From assembly GCF_003023845.1 (NCBI RefSeq), contig NZ_PYFT01000001.1, positions 2,666,001-2,730,000 of the forward strand: 64,000 nucleotides of DNA, written 5' to 3'. A model generated the notes under the pieces. The model was not told the DNA's origin. It was given only the letters and a program-made list of their open reading frames with translations, and did not search any database. The translations under genes were made by a program, and so were the position numbers. The DNA is from Adhaeribacter arboris (GTDB lineage: Bacteria > Bacteroidota > Bacteroidia > Cytophagales > Hymenobacteraceae). The number at the start of each line of letters is the position of its first letter. Position 1 is the stretch's first letter. Positions 46,170-55,643 of the stretch are shown here, piece by piece.

Positions 46170-47090
46170 GTGACTGATATAATCATTGTCGAGTTTCCTT
46201 CAAATCTCGGTTTAAAAGCTCCGGCACCGGGTAAAGAACCGGGCGTTAAAAAATTACCGGAATGGTTGCGCCAACATCGCTTCCACGAGTTACTAGCGGC
46301 TGATGAAGTTCTAACATTAGAGGCACCTTTGTACTCTCCGGACCGGGATCCGGAAACGGCCGTTCTAAATGCAGAAGCTCTGGTCGGGTATGCTCAGGAA
46401 CAATCCGGATTATTGCAGAAAGTGCTAACAAAGCAAAAATTTCCGGTGGTATTAGGCGGCGATTGCAGCATTTTGCTGGGCACTGCGCTGGCTTTAAAAC
46501 AAACCGGCAATTACGCTATATTTTACCTCGATGGGCATACCGATTTTATGGAACCTCATTTATCCGCTACGGGTGGGGTGGGTGGTATGGCTGCTGCCAT
46601 GGTAGCGGGCTACGGCCCCCCAAAGTTAACCAATATCAATGATTTAGGCCCTTACTTTAAAGAAGAATACGTTTGGTGCGTTGGGAACCGGGAGTACGAC
46701 GAAGAATATGAAAAAGCAATTCAGGATTCACAAGCGCATTACCTTTCCTTAAATGCCTTACGAGCAAGAGGAATAAATACTAGTATTAACTCCTTCCTCA
46801 AAATGATTGAAACACAAGAATTGGATGGTTTTTGGCTCCACCTGGACGTAGATGTTTTAGAAGACGAAGTAATGCCGGCTGTGGACAGCCGCACCCCCGG
46901 AGGATTAACCTATGAAGAACTGAACAGTATTCTAGCTGCTTTAATGGCTAGCCCAAAAGCAACCGGATTAGAAATAACCATTTTAGATCCGGACCTGGAC
47001 CCCACCGGCCACTATACCGCCAGATTTGTTTCTGAATTCACTCAATCTTTTACCCAAGCTCGAAAAGTATACTCTCCTAATACGCTTTAA
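46170..47090 (+). CDS. Arginase/agmatinase/formiminoglutamase-family hydrolase
   Basis: Ureohydrolase-family enzyme of 306 residues, predicted binuclear manganese and cytosolic. Metal-binding motifs are intact: GGDCS (96-100), DGHTD (121-125, usual DAHxD with Gly for Ala) and HLDVDVLEDE (about 224-233). The substrate (arginine, agmatine, formimino-glutamate or guanidino compound) cannot be assigned. The start is a GTG (46170); the codon overlaps a TGA of an upstream open frame. An AAC(6')-like acetyltransferase follows in the same direction, 56 bases away. Confidence 0.9.
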   Translation: MTDIIIVEFPSNLGLKAPAPGKEPGVKKLPEWLRQHRFHELLAADEVLTLEAPLYSPDRDPETAVLNAEALVGYAQEQSGLLQKVLTKQKFPVVLGGDCSILLGTALALKQTGNYAIFYLDGHTDFMEPHLSATGGVGGMAAAMVAGYGPPKLTNINDLGPYFKEEYVWCVGNREYDEEYEKAIQDSQAHYLSLNALRARGINTSINSFLKMIETQELDGFWLHLDVDVLEDEVMPAVDSRTPGGLTYEELNSILAALMASPKATGLEITILDPDLDPTGHYTARFVSEFTQSFTQARKVYSPNTL

Positions 47091-47146
47091 CTAAAACCAG
47101 CCTATTACTAAATTTTTTGACCAGGAAACCGAACTACCAAGTTTAC

Positions 47147-47605
47147 ATGAGTACAGAACCCGAGGAACCAATTATTACGGCCCAAACAGAACACTTGGAA
47201 GAACTACTGACCATGGCTTTAGATTTATGGCCCGACCAGAATTACGAAGACCTGAAAACTGTTCTTCTAAAAATTCTCTCCTCCGATAGATTCAAAGTAT
47301 TTCTGTTTCGGTGGGCAGAAGAGTTTGTAGGCTTTATTTATTTAGGTATCAGAACGGATTACGTAGAAGGTTCCGAATCGAGCCCAACGGGGTATGTAGA
47401 AGGCATATACGTGAAACCAGCCTTCCGGCGCAAAGGTATTTCCCGAAAGCTGCTGCAGGTGGGAGAAGATTGGGTAAAAGAAAATAACTGTACGCAAATA
47501 GGCTCCGATACAAGCTTAGATAATACCGTAAGTTACCATTTTCATTCGAGTGTTGGCTTTAAGGAATCCAGCCGTGTCATAGCTTTCATTAAAGATTTAA
47601 AATAA
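47147..47605 (+). CDS. GNAT acetyltransferase, AAC(6')-like
   Basis: A 152-residue GNAT enzyme that resembles chromosomal aminoglycoside 6'-N-acetyltransferases of the AAC(6')-I type. Matching segments are ALDLWPDQNYEDL, YVEGSESSPTGYVEGIYVKP, RRKGISRKLLQ (the acetyl-CoA P-loop), ASDTSLDN-like GSDTSLDNTVSYHFHSSVGF and RVIAFIKDL. This is a family-level match only; actual activity on aminoglycosides is not shown and many such homologues act on other amines. The frame opens at TTG (47117), but the ATG at 47147 starts closer to the conserved region. It could be co-transcribed with the arginase-family gene. Confidence 0.82.
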   Translation: MSTEPEEPIITAQTEHLEELLTMALDLWPDQNYEDLKTVLLKILSSDRFKVFLFRWAEEFVGFIYLGIRTDYVEGSESSPTGYVEGIYVKPAFRRKGISRKLLQVGEDWVKENNCTQIGSDTSLDNTVSYHFHSSVGFKESSRVIAFIKDLK

Positions 47606-48053
47606 TTTATGCTGTAATACTAGTTCAGGTTCCTCTATTTTTATTTTCTGCTTTTTGGTTTTTCTCAAATCTTTTAATCCTACTTTCAAGCGTTAGCTAC
47701 TTTCCAATTTCCTTACCATCAATTTCAGTAAAACAACATTAAATTTTAAGCCGATTCTGAATACCAGCAAACGTGCTATTTGCAATTTTAGGATAGAAGG
47801 CGTTTGTTATTATGTGAAACTTCCGCCCTTAATTTTCAATAATCTTTGTCTGAGCAAATTAAACCCTTTGGCCTACTTACAATCTAATGGCCCTCCTACC
47901 TAGTTTAGATGTCTTTTTAAAAATAAAAAAGTCTTACGTAAAAGAATAAGTTATAAAAGTTTGTTTATAAACAGTATAACCTAAAAAGATACAGATTTAC
48001 TTCAGATTTACCAACTACTTTTACCCGAATCATACTATTTTTTGCCCAGTACT
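47606..48053. other. 448-base gap, nothing recognised
   Basis: Between two + strand genes. No hairpin with T-tract is clear. The stretch TATTTTTTGCCC just before the TonB receptor ATG loosely resembles a TAnnTTTG -7 element, but the spacing leaves almost no leader. Confidence 0.4.
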
Positions 48054-51047
48054 ATGAAAAAACCTGTATCTCTTCTGCTTTTACTAATTTTAGCGCTTTG
48101 CAATCAATTAGCCATTGGTCAAGGAACCGGAAATAGCGGCGCCCTGACGGGTTCACTGGCACCTAAAGGCAATAGCCGGATTACGGGTACGGTGCTGGAT
48201 GCCACCAATCAACATCCGGTTAGCTTTGCCACCATTACCCTTAATAATCCTGCTTCCGGCAAAGCCTTGGATGGCGCTCTTGCCGACGATAAAGGTAAAT
48301 TTACGATTAGCAATATTGGGGGCGGTACGTATCAGTTGGTGATCACTTTTATTGGTTACCAAACCCGGACCATTAACGATGTAAAAGTGAGTGGCCGGGA
48401 CGAAGCCGTAAATCTGGGCGAAATTAAAATTAATACCAGCACCCAAACCCTGAAAGAAGTTACAATTGAAGCCCAGCGGGCCATGATTGAGGAAAAGGTC
48501 GACCGGACCGTATACAACGCCGAAAACGACCAAACCAACCGCGGCGGCGATGCTACCGATGTGCTCCGGAAAGTGCCGATGTTATCCGTGGATTTGGAAG
48601 GTAATGTTTCCATGCGGGGCAGCCAGAACATAAAAGTATTAATCAACAATAAACCCTCTACCATTGCCGCCAGCAGTGTGGCCGATGCGTTAAAACAAAT
48701 TCCGGCCGACATGATAAAATCGGTAGAAGTAATTACGTCGCCTTCGGCCCGGTACGATGCGGAAGGTTCGGCGGGAATTATTAATATCGTTACCAAAAAG
48801 AATAATTTATCCGGATTTTCCTTGAATGTGGATGGCAGCGCCGGTTTACGGGGTTCTAATTTAGGTTTAAGAGGCTCGTACCGCAAAGGTAAAATGGGCT
48901 TTTCCTTGGGTGGCTTTGGCCGGTCTATGTATAACGTAAAAGGGGCTTTTAACAACGAGCAAACTAGTATTTTTACCGATGACTTAGGTATCGAAATCCA
49001 AAATTTAAGAAAACAAAGCGCGGATACCCGAAGCCGCAATTTGTTTGGCCGTTATACTCTAGGCTGGGATTATGATATAGATAAAAACAACTTTATTACC
49101 GCTTCGGTAATGTTCGGTGTCCGGAATGGCCGGCAAAATCAAGACTTTCTCCGCACTTTAACTTACCGCAATGAAACTTTTATTCGAAGCATTTTAGAGG
49201 ATAGCGAATCCAAAGATTTATCGGGCAACGTGGATGTTAGTTTAAACTATACGCATACTTTTGCCAAGCCGCAGCAGGAGTTAAATATACTAACGCTTTT
49301 TAGCCGTAATAACCGCACCAACGATTTTATTCGCGATTCTTTAAACGAGGACAACAATGCAATCTTGCACCGCTTAAAAAACGACAACCAAAGTTTTAAT
49401 CAGGAATCTACCATCCAGGTAGATTATCAAAATCCCATTGGGAAAACGCAACTGGTGGAGTTTGGGGGAAAAATCATTAGCCGCCAGGTTACCAGCGATT
49501 ATCAATCTTCCGAAGCGGATGGACCTAATCTTCCTTTCGTGCCGCTCTTAAACCAGCAGTTTGCCAACGTATTTGATTATAACCAAAATATTTCCGGGGC
49601 TTATACTTCTTATACCTTAACGACTCCTAAAAATTATAGCTTAAAAGCTGGTGCCCGTTACGAGTATACGACCATTGATGCCCGTTTCAAAAATGGCACT
49701 AACGGCGAGCGGGATATTCCTTCGTACGGCAGCCTGGTACCCAGCGTAAACTTATCGAAAAAGCTAAAAAGTGGAAATACGGTAAAATTAGCGTATAACC
49801 GCCGGATCCAGCGGCCCTCATTGCAATATTTAAATCCAAACGTACAAAGTGCCAACCCCATAAATATCACCGTAGGTAACCCGGATTTAAGGCCCGAATT
49901 CACGAATAACTTTGAGTTAGGTTATAACACTTACCTTAAAAGTACTTTCTTAACCTTTTCCACTTTCTTCCGCAATACCAATAATTCTATCCAAAGCGTG
50001 CGGGAACCTATTCGGCCTGGCTCCGACACCATCCGTACTACTTATGCCAACATTGGTCAGGAAGATGCTTATGGATTTGGGGTATTTGGGAATGTTAACC
50101 TATCCAATAAATTATCGATTAACGGTGGTACAGATGTGTACTACGCCGTGCTCGACAATAACCTTGCGGACCCTCTGTTGAAAGCAAGTAACACGGGTTG
50201 GGTAGCTAGTGTTCGGGCCATGGGTTCTTATAATTTTGCCAAGGATTGGGGATTACAGTTATTTGGTTTTTACCGGGGGCGCCAAGTGCAGTTACAAGGT
50301 TTTCAAAGCGGCTTCGGAATTTATTCTTTGAGCCTACGCCGCGACTTTAAAGGTAAAAGAGGCAGCATTGGCATTGGAGCCGAGAACTTTATTACCTCTA
50401 ATATTAAAATGCGCAGCGAATCACAATCCGCTAACTTTTACCAAAGAAGTACCAATACCATGTACAATACCAGCGTAAAAGTTAATTTCAGCTATCGCAT
50501 TGGTAAAATGAGCATGGATGATCAGCCCCGGCGCCGGAAAAAATCTGTTACCAACGACGACCTAAAAGAAGGTGGTGGTGATGGCGGCCAGGATAATGGC
50601 GGAGGCGGTGCAGCCGGCAATAATGGTGGCCAAGGCGCAGCGGGTGGCGGACAAGGTCAACGCTCCGGAGGACAAACTCAAGGTACCGGAGGACGGCCTG
50701 GTGGGCAGATGCCACAAAGACCTGGCGCTGGCAACGGGCAGGCTCCAGCTGGTCGCTCTGGTCAAGTAACTCCTGGTCAAATAGTACCTGGTCAAGCCCC
50801 AACAACTGCACCTGGACAATCTTTACTCGGCAACACTCCCGCTGATTCAATAAAAAGAGCGCCGCTGACTCAACCAAATCAACCAACTGATTCTGTAAAG
50901 CCAGCAGCACCTACGGATTCTTTAAATCAAGCACCCGTTACTCAGCCTTCAGCTACCCCAACGGATTCGCTGCAACAAGCACCGGCTAACAGACCCACAA
51001 CTCCGACTATGCCGGAAGTTAATAAGCAACCAGCCAGACAAGAGTAG
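48054..51047 (+). CDS. TonB-dependent receptor with long disordered C-terminal tail
   Basis: Outer-membrane receptor of 997 residues: signal peptide (1-23, ending AIGQ), regulatory-like Ig domain (about 45-120), plug (about 135-250, ATDVLRKVPMLSVDLEGNVSMRG), then a beta-barrel of the same family as the receptor at 607-3036. The last barrel strand is near residue 820-830 (YRIGKM). After it come about 165 residues of low complexity: a Gly/Gln stretch, then Pro/Gln/Ala with repeated TDS and QAP motifs. Such a tail past the final strand is unusual. The frame opens at TTG (48042); ATG 48054 is preferred. It ends at a strong terminator. Confidence 0.9.
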   Translation: MKKPVSLLLLLILALCNQLAIGQGTGNSGALTGSLAPKGNSRITGTVLDATNQHPVSFATITLNNPASGKALDGALADDKGKFTISNIGGGTYQLVITFIGYQTRTINDVKVSGRDEAVNLGEIKINTSTQTLKEVTIEAQRAMIEEKVDRTVYNAENDQTNRGGDATDVLRKVPMLSVDLEGNVSMRGSQNIKVLINNKPSTIAASSVADALKQIPADMIKSVEVITSPSARYDAEGSAGIINIVTKKNNLSGFSLNVDGSAGLRGSNLGLRGSYRKGKMGFSLGGFGRSMYNVKGAFNNEQTSIFTDDLGIEIQNLRKQSADTRSRNLFGRYTLGWDYDIDKNNFITASVMFGVRNGRQNQDFLRTLTYRNETFIRSILEDSESKDLSGNVDVSLNYTHTFAKPQQELNILTLFSRNNRTNDFIRDSLNEDNNAILHRLKNDNQSFNQESTIQVDYQNPIGKTQLVEFGGKIISRQVTSDYQSSEADGPNLPFVPLLNQQFANVFDYNQNISGAYTSYTLTTPKNYSLKAGARYEYTTIDARFKNGTNGERDIPSYGSLVPSVNLSKKLKSGNTVKLAYNRRIQRPSLQYLNPNVQSANPINITVGNPDLRPEFTNNFELGYNTYLKSTFLTFSTFFRNTNNSIQSVREPIRPGSDTIRTTYANIGQEDAYGFGVFGNVNLSNKLSINGGTDVYYAVLDNNLADPLLKASNTGWVASVRAMGSYNFAKDWGLQLFGFYRGRQVQLQGFQSGFGIYSLSLRRDFKGKRGSIGIGAENFITSNIKMRSESQSANFYQRSTNTMYNTSVKVNFSYRIGKMSMDDQPRRRKKSVTNDDLKEGGGDGGQDNGGGGAAGNNGGQGAAGGGQGQRSGGQTQGTGGRPGGQMPQRPGAGNGQAPAGRSGQVTPGQIVPGQAPTTAPGQSLLGNTPADSIKRAPLTQPNQPTDSVKPAAPTDSLNQAPVTQPSATPTDSLQQAPANRPTTPTMPEVNKQPARQE

Positions 51048-51067
51048 GAAGCTTAAAAATAGATGCA

Positions 51068-51108
51068 AAAACAAAAAGCTGTTCTTAGTCAGAACAGCTT
51101 TTTGTTTT
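51068..51108. terminator. Strong terminator of the TonB receptor gene
   Basis: A perfect 18-bp stem (AAAACAAAAAGCTGTTCT with its complement) and a 5-base loop, 20 bases past the stop. It is A-rich on one side and T-rich on the other, so it can work on both strands. Confidence 0.9.
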
Positions 51109-51215
51109 ATTAGTTATTGCAACAACTATCGTCTAAATCAGAAATTTAAATTTCAAGCATTTAAAGTAAACCTGCTTAAAAGATTAGTGACAGCTTATAA
51201 AAATTTTAAAGTTTA

Positions 51216-51470
51216 TTACCAAAGTTCCCGGCTTAGGCTATAACCTGGATGGCCTTGACTCAGAGCATCGGTAATTAAACCGGCAATAGTAATGGCTACT
51301 TCGCCGGAAAATTTATCCGCTTCGGCGCCGTTGGAGTAATGAACATGCAAAGATTTTACGTCGCCGTTTTGCTCAAATAAACAACGCGAAATCGCATTTA
51401 AGTTAATCAGGTACGATTGTTTTCTATCTAGTTCGGAATAAGTAAAAAGAATAACGTTTGGTTTTTCCAT
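51216..51470 (-). CDS. Hypothetical 84-residue protein
   Basis: I do not recognise this gene. It encodes a small soluble protein with mixed alpha/beta character: strands around 5-11 (VILFTYS) and 40-46 (SLHVHYS), a helix in the second half (GEVAITIAGLITDAL), and a C-terminal GYSLSRELW. It has no signal peptide or transmembrane segment. It has a proper ATG and is on the opposite strand from the receptor upstream. Nothing in the neighbourhood suggests its role. Confidence 0.6.
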   Translation of the reverse strand: MEKPNVILFTYSELDRKQSYLINLNAISRCLFEQNGDVKSLHVHYSNGAEADKFSGEVAITIAGLITDALSQGHPGYSLSRELW

Positions 51471-51672
51471 AGTAATAGTTGAGTTCCGTTAATAGTACCG
51501 CTTCGGTTACAAGTTACTCTGTACGGCTATCCTCTATTTTCCGTTATTTAATTTTCGAAGAGGTTTGTTTTTAGATAATGATTAACTAACAGTAATTTAA
51601 AAAATCAAATATTATCTTCATCGCCACTTTATAAAAATCCAGTTTAAATTAATTATAAGTTTTAATTAGTTT

Positions 51673-53847
51673 TTACATATTCCACCAATAAGTAAATTTA
51701 AAAACCAGCGCCCTACTCTTCACCGCAAAGTTGGTGGGTAAATAATTATCGGTGTACACGATAAATAAATCCGAAGCGGGTTTATAACGCCATTGCAAAC
51801 GGGCATTTAAATTTACGTTATCTATCTGCTCGTTATATTGCACAAAAGTTGTCAGATACAAAGTGTTCGTTAGGGTAACATCCAAACGCGGCCCAATCAA
51901 CCAGAATTTATTTCTTCCCCAAGGCTCGGGTAAGGTTATGTCGTTGAAATTGGCGGCCACCGCAATGCTCACGAAAGGCTGAAATCGATAACCTAAACTG
52001 CCCGCCAAATTTAACCGGGTACCATTGGCATAGTAGCCACCGTAACGCGTGCTAAAAGAATAAGTAAAAATGCTTTGCGGCTTCGAAATAAACTCCGTTC
52101 CCCACGATTTCCAGTTATGTTCCGTCCCGCGGGCCAGGGTGTCGCGGCGAAAGTTAGTCGGATCAAAAGGCTGCAATAATTTCACGTAATCATAAGCTGT
52201 CCAAGCGGTAAAGGTGCTCCGGCTCCGGAAAGTAAACGCATAAGAAAAGAGGCTGGTATTATCGGTAGTTTTAAAAGCTTCGTTCGTAATATAATTGGTA
52301 CTAATACTGGGGCCATGGTTCAAAACAGGTCCTTTCTTCGGGAAAAAAGAATACCCTACTTTCGGATTTATCTGAATAAAACTTTGGCGCGGTACGTAAC
52401 CCACTTCGGCCGTATAATTACGCCCTACGTACTGGTGCTGCCAGTTAATTAACCAGGCCCGACTAGAATATTGCAAATTGGCCGCATGTACCCAATCCCG
52501 CCCAGTTTTCCCCGGACTAAACGACTTTAAAACCATGGCTTTACCGGTCCACATATTATTGGCTGAAGCTAGGTTATATTCAAAACCAAAATTCCGATTA
52601 TACCGGGAGTAAACCGGCTTGCCCGGTTCTTTGCCGGGAGTATAGTTTAAGGATTCTTTATTAATAAAAATAACGCCGATGTTAGACCGGGCAAAAACCC
52701 GCCTTTGCAACGAAGCTACCGCAAAGTTCTGAGCCGGAAGACCCATTTCGTCTACTTCGCCGGTTTGCATATCCATAATACCGAGCCGCCAGTCTTTATT
52801 TAACCGGCCGCTTAAGCGGGCACCGAAACGAATGGGTACGCCCAAACCAATGCGCCGGGAGAAAAAAGGCCGGATATTGGCGTAACCATAATTGGTAAAT
52901 AAATCGCCGTTTTCGAGGAAAAACTGCCGCCTTTCCGGAAAAAACAATTCGAACCGATCCAGATTAGTTACCTGCTGATCCACATCCACTTGCGAAAAAT
53001 CCGGATTGACCGTTAAATCCAGGTTTATAGCAGAAGTAATGGCTACCTTCGCGTCAATGCCTACTTCTTTGCGGTACTCCGTTTTTTGCTTACCCGAAAA
53101 ATCACGAAAAAGACCGCCCAAAGCATAAGGAATTAAGGAAATATTGGTACCCGCTTCCGGTGGCGGTTGGTCCCAAACCAAGGTACCCGTATACGCCAAG
53201 GCGGCGCTCGGGAATTGCCGGGGAACCGGCGCCCAGGCCGATTTTTCGGTGCTTTTTAAATCCTGGCGGCTAAAGTTAATGCCCCAATTAGTGATGCCTT
53301 TTTTGTACCGGATGGTTTTAAATGGAATAGCAGCTTCAAAAACCCATTTATCGTCGTAATTTTTAACCGTAGAAACCCATTTATTATCCCAGCTTAAATC
53401 TACTTTACTGCCTTCGTACATAATACCGTCCCATTGCGCCCCGGCGGCATTGGCGCCAAAAGAGAAACCATTAGTTTGGTCATCGAAGGGGTCGATGAAA
53501 AAAATAAAATTATCGTTTTTCCCGAAGGCCCAATCCCGGCGAAGAGATTCTACCATGTACGGTCCGGGCAGGGTAACGTAGTTTACCGCTATTATGTAAA
53601 TGTTATTTTTATCGTACGTCATGCGTACGTCTGTAGGAACCTGGGCAAGGCTGGTATCCATGGGCAACATCATGAAAAAATCTTTGGCTACGGCGGCTTC
53701 CTGCCAGGCCTGTTCGTCCAGTACGCCATCAATTTTTATTTCGGAAGAAGCTTCTTTAATGGGTAACTGATAAGCCGCATTCTTTTTCTGGGCCAGCAAC
53801 GATAAGGAAAGAATAGTTAAGCAAAGCGTAAGTAAAGTTATTCTCAT
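51673..53847 (-). CDS. DUF5916 family outer-membrane protein with CBM9-like domain
   Basis: Predicted outer-membrane protein of 724 residues: signal peptide (about 1-20), then a CBM9-type carbohydrate-binding-like domain (about 28-225; IDGVLDEQAWQEAA, DNFIFFIDPFDDQTNG, WVFEAAIPFKTIRY), then a DUF5916 beta-barrel (about 235-724). The barrel carries PDFSQVDVDQQVTN and LFFPERRQFFLENG, both diagnostic of DUF5916. Function is unknown, though similar proteins occur in many Bacteroidota and are thought to be surface or outer-membrane. It is isolated, with no SusC/D genes next to it. Confidence 0.9.
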   Translation of the reverse strand: MRITLLTLCLTILSLSLLAQKKNAAYQLPIKEASSEIKIDGVLDEQAWQEAAVAKDFFMMLPMDTSLAQVPTDVRMTYDKNNIYIIAVNYVTLPGPYMVESLRRDWAFGKNDNFIFFIDPFDDQTNGFSFGANAAGAQWDGIMYEGSKVDLSWDNKWVSTVKNYDDKWVFEAAIPFKTIRYKKGITNWGINFSRQDLKSTEKSAWAPVPRQFPSAALAYTGTLVWDQPPPEAGTNISLIPYALGGLFRDFSGKQKTEYRKEVGIDAKVAITSAINLDLTVNPDFSQVDVDQQVTNLDRFELFFPERRQFFLENGDLFTNYGYANIRPFFSRRIGLGVPIRFGARLSGRLNKDWRLGIMDMQTGEVDEMGLPAQNFAVASLQRRVFARSNIGVIFINKESLNYTPGKEPGKPVYSRYNRNFGFEYNLASANNMWTGKAMVLKSFSPGKTGRDWVHAANLQYSSRAWLINWQHQYVGRNYTAEVGYVPRQSFIQINPKVGYSFFPKKGPVLNHGPSISTNYITNEAFKTTDNTSLFSYAFTFRSRSTFTAWTAYDYVKLLQPFDPTNFRRDTLARGTEHNWKSWGTEFISKPQSIFTYSFSTRYGGYYANGTRLNLAGSLGYRFQPFVSIAVAANFNDITLPEPWGRNKFWLIGPRLDVTLTNTLYLTTFVQYNEQIDNVNLNARLQWRYKPASDLFIVYTDNYLPTNFAVKSRALVFKFTYWWNM

Positions 53848-54351
53848 AAGCGATAATGAGGTATTCGGGTTTATTAGAATAAATAAAAGAGCTGAAGTAA
53901 AAGAAATTTAAAGCAAAGACGAATGTAGTGTTTTACGCGCAGGTGTACTTCATGAAAATAAAAAATAAATAATGCTCTTTAGCCAACATCATACAAGCGG
54001 GCAGATATTTCTGGTTTTAAATTAAAAAGGTCCGGGCTCAAACTCTAATAATAATTAATTTTTTCGTTGAGAAAGGACAATTGCGAAAGCAAAGCTAACC
54101 TCTAATTTTTTTATTATTAGTATATAAATAAGCTTTCTCGGGCTTATATTGCCTTATACTTTCATTAAGAGCATGCAGCAATTTCTTATTTTATTGTTGC
54201 TGGTTTCTGGCGAAGCCTTGGGGCAAAGCAAAGAACCAAATTATAATAAAGTGGCTGTACAATCATCTTAATATTGACTAGTGAATTAAGTTTAGATTTT
54301 AAATTTTGAAGAAGGACTCGCTCCTGATTCAACCAAGAAAAGCCAGATTAC
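53848..54351. other. 504-base gap containing a short signal-peptide frame
   Basis: Divergent promoter region for the DUF5916 and deacetylase genes. The one notable item is the 32-codon frame 54173-54271, described separately. Confidence 0.5.
54173..54271 (+). pseudogene. 32-codon signal-peptide remnant
   Basis: ATG followed by a credible signal peptide (MQQFLILLLLVSGEALGQS) and then a stop after 13 more codons. A signal sequence this short is typical of the 5' end of a lost secreted-protein gene. It is followed after 80 bases by the polysaccharide deacetylase gene. It might instead be a small secreted peptide, but there is no other support for that. Confidence 0.35.
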
Positions 54352-55152
54352 ATGAGAAAACAAATTTTTTTACTACTTCTATTATTTACCATCTTCACAT
54401 TTGTAACCCAAGCCCAAAACAAAACTCTTTGGAAAGGGAAAAAAAGTGCGGTTGTTTTAACTTACGATGATGGTCTGAACACGCACGTGAACCAAGTTAT
54501 TCCGGCTTTGGATTCAGTGGGTTTAAAAGGTACATTCTATATTTCCGATTATTTTGGTGGGCTGCAAACGCAAATTCCTAAGTGGCGGGTTGCTGCCGCC
54601 CAGGGGCACGAATTAGCCAATCATACGATTCATCATCCTTGCACCGGCAGTTTGCCCGGTAGAGAATTTGTAAAACCCGATAATGATTTAAATAATTATT
54701 CGGTGCGCCGGATGACCGATGAGATCCGGACGATGAACACGATATTGTTTGCTATCGACGGAAAAGTTAAAAGAACCTTTGCTTATCCTTGCGGCGACAC
54801 TAAAATTGGAAATACTCCCTACCTGGAAGGTTTAAAAAATGACTTTGTCGGTGCCAGAGGAGTTAGTCCGGCCATGCCCACTCCGGACAAGGTAGATTTG
54901 TACAACATTAGTTGCCACCTAGTAAACGGACAATCGGGGGAAGAACTGATAAAATTAGTAAAGCAAGCCGAAGCTAATCAAGGTTTACTGGTGTTTCTTT
55001 TTCACGGGGTTGGCGGCGAACACAGTTTAAATGTTTCGCTAAAAGCGCATCGCCAACTGCTTCAGTATTTAAAAAAGCGCGAGCAAGAGCTCTGGGTGGC
55101 CCCTATGCTGGACGTAGCGGAATTTATTAAAGAGCAGCAAAAAAAATCGTAA
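54352..55152 (+). CDS. Secreted polysaccharide deacetylase (NodB-like)
   Basis: Predicted exported carbohydrate de-N- or O-acetylase of 266 residues (CE4/NodB fold). It has a signal peptide (1-22, ending QAQ) and the metal-binding set TYDDG (37-41) and HTIHH (H91 and H95, the HxxxH pair), plus RTFAYPCGD (around 147) and a late FLFHGVGGEH. The substrate (chitin-like, peptidoglycan or other polymer) cannot be told; the extracellular location fits surface glycan modification. It is not in an evident operon. Confidence 0.9.
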   Translation: MRKQIFLLLLLFTIFTFVTQAQNKTLWKGKKSAVVLTYDDGLNTHVNQVIPALDSVGLKGTFYISDYFGGLQTQIPKWRVAAAQGHELANHTIHHPCTGSLPGREFVKPDNDLNNYSVRRMTDEIRTMNTILFAIDGKVKRTFAYPCGDTKIGNTPYLEGLKNDFVGARGVSPAMPTPDKVDLYNISCHLVNGQSGEELIKLVKQAEANQGLLVFLFHGVGGEHSLNVSLKAHRQLLQYLKKREQELWVAPMLDVAEFIKEQQKKS

Positions 55153-55206
55153 TTCAAATCGTAAAATCTGGCTATTTTAATCTTCTATATAATTTCTAAA
55201 AGCAAA

Positions 55207-55605
55207 ATGCCGATCATTTATAAATACGACGTGGTACCATCCGCTGAACAAATAATTGAATTATACAACAACGCCGGTTTACCCAGACCTACCCAAGATG
55301 CGGAACGAATCCGGAAAATGTATCAGAATGCCAATTTAATTATTACGGCCTGGAGCGGAGAGTTGCTGGTAGGTGTTTCCCGATGTATAACCGATTGGGT
55401 ATGGAGTTGTTATTTAGCTGATTTGGCAGTACGCGATGCTTTTAAGAAATCGGGCATCGGGAGAAAACTAGTAGCATTAAGTAAAGAAAAAGTAGGCCCG
55501 GAATGTATGGTCTTGTTGTTAAGTGTGCCAACGGCAATGGAGTATTATCCTAAAATTGGCATGGAGAAAGTAGAAAACGGTTTTATCCTGCCTAGAAATA
55601 AATAA
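55207..55605 (+). CDS. GNAT family N-acetyltransferase
   Basis: A 132-residue GNAT enzyme, cytosolic. The fold is seen in IITAWSGELLVGVSRC, LADLAVRDAFKKSGIGRKLV (acetyl-CoA loop, about 80-92, with the R/Q-x-x-G-x-G/A pattern altered to KKSGIG) and the closing AMEYYPKIGMEKVENGF. It belongs to the short 'arylamine-like' or uncharacterised group; substrate unknown. It is 54 bases from the deacetylase stop in the same direction and could be co-transcribed with it. Confidence 0.85.
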   Translation: MPIIYKYDVVPSAEQIIELYNNAGLPRPTQDAERIRKMYQNANLIITAWSGELLVGVSRCITDWVWSCYLADLAVRDAFKKSGIGRKLVALSKEKVGPECMVLLLSVPTAMEYYPKIGMEKVENGFILPRNK

Positions 55606-55643
55606 TCTTAGAATAGAAGTTCCTGTAATGGATTCTCTTCTTT

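Noticed and set aside
48356-49039. 227-codon frame antisense to the TonB receptor gene
   Set aside because: Long, but fully inside a well-supported gene in another frame; it arises from the codon pattern of that gene.
50548-50910. 120-codon and 85-codon antisense frames in the receptor tail
   Set aside because: They come from the repetitive Gly/Gln/Pro-coding DNA and are not independent genes.
53434-53766. 110-codon + strand frame inside the DUF5916 gene
   Set aside because: Covered by a well-defined CBM9-like domain on the other strand.
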